Below, in pieces: positions 58,101-64,000 of a DNA stretch of 64,000 nucleotides. Source of the DNA: Stropharia rugosoannulata (lineage: Eukaryota; Basidiomycota; Agaricomycetes; Agaricales; Strophariaceae); the NCBI GenBank assembly GCA_028532985.1, contig JANCIK010000011.1, forward strand, positions 1,364,001 to 1,428,000, in the 5' to 3' direction. The stretch's first letter is position 1. Each line of letters begins with the position of its first letter. Below the pieces are notes generated by a model. The model made no database searches. It was given only the letters and a program-made list of their open reading frames with translations, and was not told the DNA's origin. The translations under genes and the position numbers were made by a program.

Positions 58101-60282
58101 GGCTTTATGTACCACTGGCGAGTCATAGACCATAAGTAAACCCGGTCAGTAATGTGATGATCATACATTCATGAGCAGTTATTTCCCCATCAATCGCCAC
58201 ACAAATCGGCGCATAAGCCCATTGAATCAGCTTTGCGTCTTTTGGAAACTGTCAATTCGGTCCTGGATCAATGGTTAAGATAGGAAGGGATAAGTCTAAA
58301 GATATCAAAAAATATCTCAGCAACACAAGACCCTGCCTGTCGAAGGTTTGATGGTCTGTTGCGGTCCTGTTATGCAAAATTCCTGCCAATGTAGAAATGC
58401 AGCACTTAAGGTGCAGACAGCTTGACCTTATATCCGAGTGTAGTGTGCAATGAACCTGTATTGCATTGACGTTGACGGGCGACTCCTTCGGTTATTGGTA
58501 TTTTTAAGTAGATAGCAAAAGACTTTGGGTCCTGTTTCAAAAGATCCTTGGAGCTCGGACGCGGGAGCTTGTTTCCTGGACCTTTAATTTTATTGGACGG
58601 AGTTGCGAGCAAGTCCGGGTGTCAAGTATGACTAGAATGTGTCGAGTGCATAACCTAGGCGTCAATTCACTTTATTGAGCAGTGCACACTTGGCGCATTG
58701 CTTAATGACCTGTCCTGGAAAAGTACTACTTGGTATAGCGTTTCGTTGACCAGTCGGATGTAACCCCAATGGGAATTTGCCAAATAAAAGATGGTGATTT
58801 AGTTGTGCGAATACTGTAGATACATAAATGTGGCAAAAGTGGCCTCACCTAATGAGGCGAGTACAATTTATTGTTGCCTACAAAAAGGGGCCTCTCCAAT
58901 CAATGTGGATCTGTCCTCTTGAACAGTGCGGCACTGCAGCCTAAGAAATTGATTTTTTCCACTAGTGTGCACTAGACCTTTTGCGTTTCTATAAAACGTA
59001 AGCTGACAGAATAGTATCCGGACATTCCACGGAACGACATGCAGCAATGGCTTTCGCCGTTTTGCTATTTTGTCGTTTTTGCCTATCCCGAGAGATATTT
59101 TAAACCTTGGTGCTAAATATAGGTCGTACGATGCGAACGCACGCATTCAATCACACTGGTTGTGTCGCAACGCCTCCATGAATTAATTCACACAGAAATC
59201 AAATGGCTTGACAATTGCTCACAGACAGTACTCCGTGGTGGTGAGAGAATTAACCAGAATTTGGCGGGGATGTTTATGATTAATTGCGATTTGTGCAGTT
59301 TCTACCAAGTAAAACATGATCGGGAACTAGGTGTAAATACACCATTGGGCCACTGCCGACATATGTTAGATTCTATTCACAGAGGGCATGAGGTCATAAC
59401 GGAATACATATGTAGTAAGTGAAGCACCTACTCTTACTATATCTCACAATAAAATTAGTGCTGGTCGTGAAATCGGACCGATAGATTCGACTGTCATGGT
59501 ACGTACAAACGCCACACTCCGACTGGAAAGAATCAGCCATTACTACTTACTTGGCTTCTGTACATGAAACTCGTACTTAAAGGAAGTCGATGCTGAGCAC
59601 TCTGGTACGCTCGTTTCCTTAGCAGTCGCGGTTATGCACTGGTCCCACTGCGCATGTTATCCCAGTGCCAAGTCACAATCCACGGAGTGGCACAGAGTCA
59701 TACCTAGTGGCACGCATAATTATGGTTCTATTTCCTCACGTCGAAGACCTTCTTAGAAAACTCTGTCGCAGGTAATAAGACCTATCAAGTACGAGCCGCG
59801 CGATAGGCTTGCCCACGCGTGCGTCCATTCCACAGAGTTTCAGATAAATGAACTACTAAGAGAATGGACGCGGCTAACAGCAGAGGCGACAGTCATCGCT
59901 CAGCACGAACAGCGCAAAGCTAGGCTGAGCATTGGGCGAGCATATCAGCATGTCACGCCTGATTATCGAGCAGACTACGAGTTCGATCGAGGTGGCAGGC
60001 CCGCACTGGGGTCTTCATTTTGGCAGCACAAAAGCGCCGTGCTGCAGTGCTCCCCAGCGCACGGTGACCTCGATTGCGCTATCTCGTCAGCATTGGCTGT
60101 AGCGACCCAGAGTGGCAAGAATCGGTCAGAATCATCAGGACCTTAGAAATGAGATGACGAATTCAAGCGAATTCCACACGTGAAGGGCGCGCTGGTCACG
60201 CCCCAACTAGTATTTCTTCCCCAGCTTTCCGGAAGCTGAGCCCCATTCTCATATCCGTACTCTACCTTCTATCTCACATACA
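58101..60282. other. Intergenic 2.2 kb
   Basis: No gene was recognised. The right end, up to 60282, should contain the peroxiredoxin promoter and leader, with a pyrimidine-rich stretch (ctctaccttctatctc, 60260-60275) just before the ATG. Confidence 0.35.
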
Positions 60283-61100
60283 ATGCCTCTCGCCGTCGGT
60301 GATACCATCCCTGAGGGAACCTTCAAGTACGTTCCCTACACGCCGGAGCTCGAGAACGGGGTGCGTCCAATTAAGACATAATCTAATCAGTTCGGCTGAT
60401 CATTGGACTATCCCAGCTGGCCTGCGGAATACGTACGTACATGCACCCACTTCGAATTGATGCAATGTGAACTTGAAACACTTGCGAATAGCCACTGCTC
60501 TGTCCACCAACGACTGGAAGGGGAAGAAGGTCGTTCTCTTCGCCGTCCCCGGCGCCTTCACCGTGCGTATTAATTTCTGCGAAGATGTACCCCTTTGGCT
60601 GATGTCGTCATTCATCTATAGCCCACCTGCCATGTGAACCATCTCCCTCCCTACATCCAGAAGTACGACGAGTTCAAGGCCAAGGGCGTCGACGTTATCG
60701 TCGTCATCGCGGCCAATGACCCCTTCGTCATGAGCGGATGGGGCCGCGTTGAAGGGCTCAAGGATAAGGCAAGTCTATCACCATATAATGTCCACCCGGA
60801 CGTGTCCTGACCCTGGCCTGATTTTGGGGGGAGATTAGATCATCGCCGCCTCCGATACCGATGCCGCTTGGTCCAAGCAGATCGGCCACGTTTTGGACCT
60901 CTCCGCCCATGGTCTGGGTACCCGCACTGGCCGCTATGCGCTCGTTATTGACGACCTCGTTGTCAAGTATATCGGGGTAAGCATCGCAAGCCACATCCAC
61001 GGTATTCATCCTTCTGATCCTATTTTTGTTACATGTGCAGTCTGAACCTGGTCCTGGTGTCACTGTCTCCGGCGCTGATAACATCCTTGCGCACTTGTAG
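60283..61100 (+). CDS. Prx5/Ahp1-type peroxiredoxin (type II)
   Basis: Six exons, 60283-60360, 60417-60432, 60492-60562, 60622-60768, 60839-60976 and 61041-61100, give 169 residues, typical for the family. Blocks in order are MPLAVGDTIPEGTFKYVPYT, WKGKKVVLFAVPGAFTPTCH with the peroxidatic Cys at about 58, HLPPYIQKYDEFKAKGVDVI, VMSGWGR, ASDTDAAWSKQIG, RTGRYALVIDD and EPGPGVTVSGAD. The enzyme reduces alkyl hydroperoxides and hydrogen peroxide in the cytosol or mitochondrion using thioredoxin or glutaredoxin. Exon 2 is a 16-nt microexon encoding LACGI plus one base, needed to keep the frame and the family sequence. Intron 4 begins GC (60769), giving a GC-AG intron. C-ending codons dominate, suggesting high expression. 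Confidence 0.93.
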
Positions 61101-61958
61101 ACAGGACTTATATCCCCAAGCAATAGTGGGGTGCTTGTAATATACTAGAAAATAGATAAAACACGAATTAACATCATTACTTGTACGACCCTTAAGGAAA
61201 ACACGCGGTCTGTGTGTTTAGCGAACAGGCTCAAGTTTACGACTTAACTTTGAACATGCGGAACGCACCATTTATAGCATTGGGGTCCTTTTACATCTAT
61301 ATCATTGTAATTGGTAATATTCTGACATCAACAAAAGCTGTCAAGGCGTGTAAACGTTTTAAAACAAAGTGTCATAGTGCACGAGAAACAAGGTCAATTA
61401 CTCTCTCAGTGCCCTAAAAAAACAACCTCCAATCCTTGGCTCTTTTGAGTTTCTCTCTTTAATATTCGAACAACCAGAAAAATGGCGAATAAACAGTCGC
61501 GCCCAAGTTACGTACACGAACGCACTGTGCTATTGTTCCATCCCGCAACTTATTCGTGGGTTTTCTTGAATTTATGCAACGCTTGCACTCAAGATTAAGG
61601 CGATACTCAGTATGAGAAAATCAAATTACTGGACCTGTAACTGCTCCAGCCATACGTGACTTCAGATTAGAGGTTTTTGAATCTATCCAATACGTACTTG
61701 CATAAGTTTCAAGACTAACTTGTAAACGACATGTTACTGCACTTGTAACTGCGCTTGCCATACACACGTATAGCCGTCGCATCACAGAAATCTGAATACA
61801 CGGGACCACTGTTAAATTCCTAGGTCTCCAAAGCTCAAATCAGTTTCGAAATGTGCTTGGCCTTGCATACCAACAGTAGAGGCCACATACAATCGACGGT
61901 CAATCACTAGGATAGAGCATTTTAGTGATACAATGGTAAAATACGGAATACCAAGCAG
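61101..61958. other. Intergenic between convergent genes
   Basis: About 860 bp, AT-rich. Two copies of a similar segment, actgnacctgtaactgc-like around 61630 and 61738 (ttactggacctgtaactgct and ttactgcacttgtaactgcg), suggest a small tandem duplication of about 108 bp. No gene was recognised. Confidence 0.4.
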
Positions 61959-64000
61959 CTATGATGCCCACGGATTGTCATGCTCGGATATATCGAAAGG
62001 CGACGTCTGTAACCGCGCATAGATGGGAGGCGTCGTGCTTGTCGCAATCACACCCTCCTCCACGTCGTGTGTCCATTCGGTATTGTGCCCAGGAACAGGC
62101 GTCTCATTTGCGGGGACGTCCATGCGGGCTCCCTGTGTCTCAAGCGTATGCGCCACCCGTTCACCAAGATCCACCCGCGCAGAGTCGTACCGATCGCCCG
62201 CGTCGCCGACCTCTACCTCGCCTCCCTCCACCTCCCCGTGCTGGCCCTCGTACACAAACCCGCGGCGGTACACCTTGCGCAGTGCCGAGCTCCGCGTCGA
62301 TGGCTCACCCTTACGCCGCTCCCGCGTCTGCTCCTCCTCCGCTGCCCCAGGGTCTTCCACGACCAGGTCCACCGCGTCCGGCGGGAGCACGGGGGACGAC
62401 GCCGCCCCGCGAGAGTTATGTCGCGACAGCGCTGGTGACGCGCGCAGCTCCGCGTGCCGTGCAGCGGGGCTGCCCCCACTCCCACTCCCCGACGCGCTCC
62501 CCGACGTAGGGCTCCTGCCACCCAGCACCGGTGATGGCGATGGCGTATACCTACCCGCGCGGTGCGCACCCAGCACCTGCGCACTCGGCCCTGCCGCCTG
62601 ACCCGCGCGGGCCCGGCTGTTCGTCCAATGGAGGTGGACATCCTTGGCGTCCGCGGGGAGGCTGCCGCGATCCTGCGCGCGGTCAATGACGCTGCCGTCG
62701 TTTGTGTTGAAGCGCCGCTCTGGCGGTGGCGGTGGATGCTGTTGCTGTCTACCGCTGCTGCTCGTGGTTCCGACGGCACCGTACCCCTCCCAAGCTGGCC
62801 GGTCGCGCTGCTGGATGGCGATCTGGCCCTTTGCTCCTCGGAGCGGTGAGAACCACGCGCCGCGCTCGTCACGTAAAACCCGCTCCTCCTCTCCCCAAAT
62901 GACACTGCGCGCCGACTCCGAACTGACGTCGATGCAGGGGTAGTTGTAGTCCCCGAATAGATACTGCCTGCTGTGCGCAAACAGCTCGTCATCCGCTTCA
63001 TCCGGGTCGCCGAATGGCAGGCTGTAGCCGTCGTTTGGCTCGTTGTCCTGCTGGCCCCAGAGGGTAGGATCGGATCGGTCCTGCATGTCCGGAGCGAGGT
63101 GAACCACGTTCTCGGCTTCTTCTTCGAGCAACGGCGCGTATACTTCTTCGTCATCGTCGTCTCCAGCAACCTTTTTGACAGCTGAAGTACGTCCGCCGGG
63201 AAGCGTCTCCTGCGCAATCTGAGGGAGCCAGTATTTGCGCTGGCCACCCTTGCTGTATCGGAGTCCTGCGCGGATGCGGCGGTCACGTCCTTCACCTTGG
63301 TGCATGAAGCCTTCGGCCGGTTCAAATTCACGGTAGTCCATTCCTTCCCCGCGCAACGTGGCCTTGGTATCTTCGATTACATCCAGCATGCCAAATGCAT
63401 CCCTAAACGCGTAATACATGGGCATGCGGGCGATGAAGGTGTGGACAGGGTCGATGACGTCCTTGTATGAGAATGCATACATATGGGCGAAAGCGAAGAA
63501 GGGCATCTCCATACATATAAGGAGATCGTTCAGCCCGACAGAAACGTTCTCCGGATCTGTATATGGCCCTAATCGGCTGATAATATGAGTAGCAACCAAA
63601 GTGGAGATGCCCACGGATTGCCAGAATGAGAAAAATAGGATTCCTTTTACGCAAAGGAATTTGGGAACAGGTCTGGGGAGAGGACGTAAGCATAAAGTGA
63701 GGTACGAGCGGAGTGACACCTTACCGGAAAGGTTTTAGGTCGTCGTTAACACACATCCAGAAAACAGCTAAACAGTACAGACTAAGACATATACTGAAGT
63801 TGTACACGATGCTGACGTAGAGGTAGCCAGAGTTGGCCCGGAAGTCACCCTCGTTATATTTGCCCAGCACCTTGAGAATGAGGGTCGCTGCAGCAAGTAC
63901 GGGTTTGACTTGTACATATTCTGCAAAGGGCCTAAGTAAAGTATAGGAAGCGGATTGACTGTGACATACGAAGAATACCACGCTTCAAAAATAGGAATGT
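61959..64000 (-). CDS. Ost-alpha/TMEM184-type membrane protein, 5' partial
   Basis: The visible exons are 64000-63970 (cut by the window edge), 63920-63725 and 63672-61959. The membrane domain of the solute-transporter-alpha family (PF03619) is clear: QYVQVKPVLAAATLILKVLG, GYLYVSIVYNFSICLSLYCL, DDLKPFRPVPKFLCVKGI, LFFSFWQSVGI, and EMPFFAFAHMYAFSYKD before the cytosolic part. Then a long tail of about 450 residues, rich in Asp/Glu, Arg, Ser and Pro, is probably disordered. Relatives include human TMEM184C and Ost-alpha; in fungi the role is unclear, possibly vacuolar or solute transport. The tail is GC-rich and creates long spurious frames on both strands. The start codon lies beyond the window. 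Confidence 0.88.

Noticed and set aside
61961..62601. Plus-strand frames of 182-192 codons opposite the Ost-alpha-like tail
   Set aside because: Same GC-rich shadow effect; no family features and no splice logic.
62213..63331. 372-codon minus-strand open frame inside the Ost-alpha-like gene
   Set aside because: It overlaps the coding exon of the Ost-alpha-like protein in another frame, in a GC-rich disordered region that naturally lacks stops; the composition (Arg, Ser, Thr) is that of a shadow.
1..64000. CRISPR arrays, operons, tRNA or rRNA genes
   Set aside because: No regular direct repeats with spacers and no tRNA B-box-like sequence with a matching fold were found by eye; the intron-rich gene structure is eukaryotic.

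Overview
The window looks like nuclear DNA of a mushroom-forming basidiomycete (Agaricomycetes). Genes are split by many short introns (mostly 44-115 nt, GT-AG with a few GC-AG), lie on both strands, and include families typical of that group: a DUF6534 membrane protein, an etherase-like glutathione S-transferase, small secreted paralogs, and a chromodomain Gypsy element. No prokaryotic signal, CRISPR array, rRNA or tRNA was seen. All exon models were built by eye from frame continuity, splice sites and family resemblance. Most close exactly in frame, but they remain predictions.

Layout. 0.1-4.5 kb: a 1416-residue disordered protein (-). 5.6-7.0 kb: an eight-exon DUF6534 membrane protein (+). 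7.7-9.1 kb: an Atg27-like autophagy membrane protein (-). 10.2-11.4 kb: an unknown protein (+). 11.9-14.4 kb: a divergent pair of paralogs with identical intron phases; the left copy is broken by one TGA at a conserved Trp. 14.9-16.5 kb: an ABHD12-type alpha/beta hydrolase (+). 17.0-18.3 kb: SAGA subunit SGF29 (-). 19.4-23.1 kb: a PPP1R37-like leucine-rich-repeat protein (+) with two GC-AG introns. 23.5-24.5 kb: a nuclear PrxQ/Dot5-type peroxiredoxin (+). 24.6-25.1 kb: a small membrane protein (-). 26.2-27.4 kb: RNase P/MRP subunit Rpp1 (+).

28.5-41.6 kb is a same-strand cluster of two interleaved paralog pairs: surface-type protein, secreted protein, secreted protein, surface-type protein. 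The last gene is split by a 7,013-bp chromodomain Gypsy (Tf1/sushi-like) LTR retrotransposon. The insertion has a 5-bp target duplication, and its two 217-bp LTRs differ at one base, so it is recent. An 11-nt match between the site after the 5' LTR and a point just below an LTR TATA box fits self-primed reverse transcription. The leader before gag has one ATG in about 1 kb yet carries a 214-codon open frame with no ATG. One TGA interrupts pol.

41.9-42.8 kb: a tetraspan MARVEL-like protein (-). 44.1-44.9 kb: the glutathione S-transferase (-). 48.9-50.3 kb: transaldolase (-). 51.3-53.0 kb holds two non-autonomous elements: an 816-bp foldback element with 347-bp arms differing at one base, and a 655-bp pogo/Fot1-type remnant with TA target sites. 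53.2-54.8 kb: an F-box/LRR-like protein (-). 57.5-58.0 kb: what looks like an isolated fragment of a Bck1-type MAPKKK regulatory domain. 60.3-61.1 kb: a Prx5/Ahp1-type peroxiredoxin (+). 62.0-64.0 kb: an Ost-alpha/TMEM184-type membrane protein (-), running off the right edge.

The genes do not form one pathway. Housekeeping loci (SGF29, Rpp1, transaldolase, Atg27) alternate with lineage-specific secreted or surface families and transposon-rich gaps.
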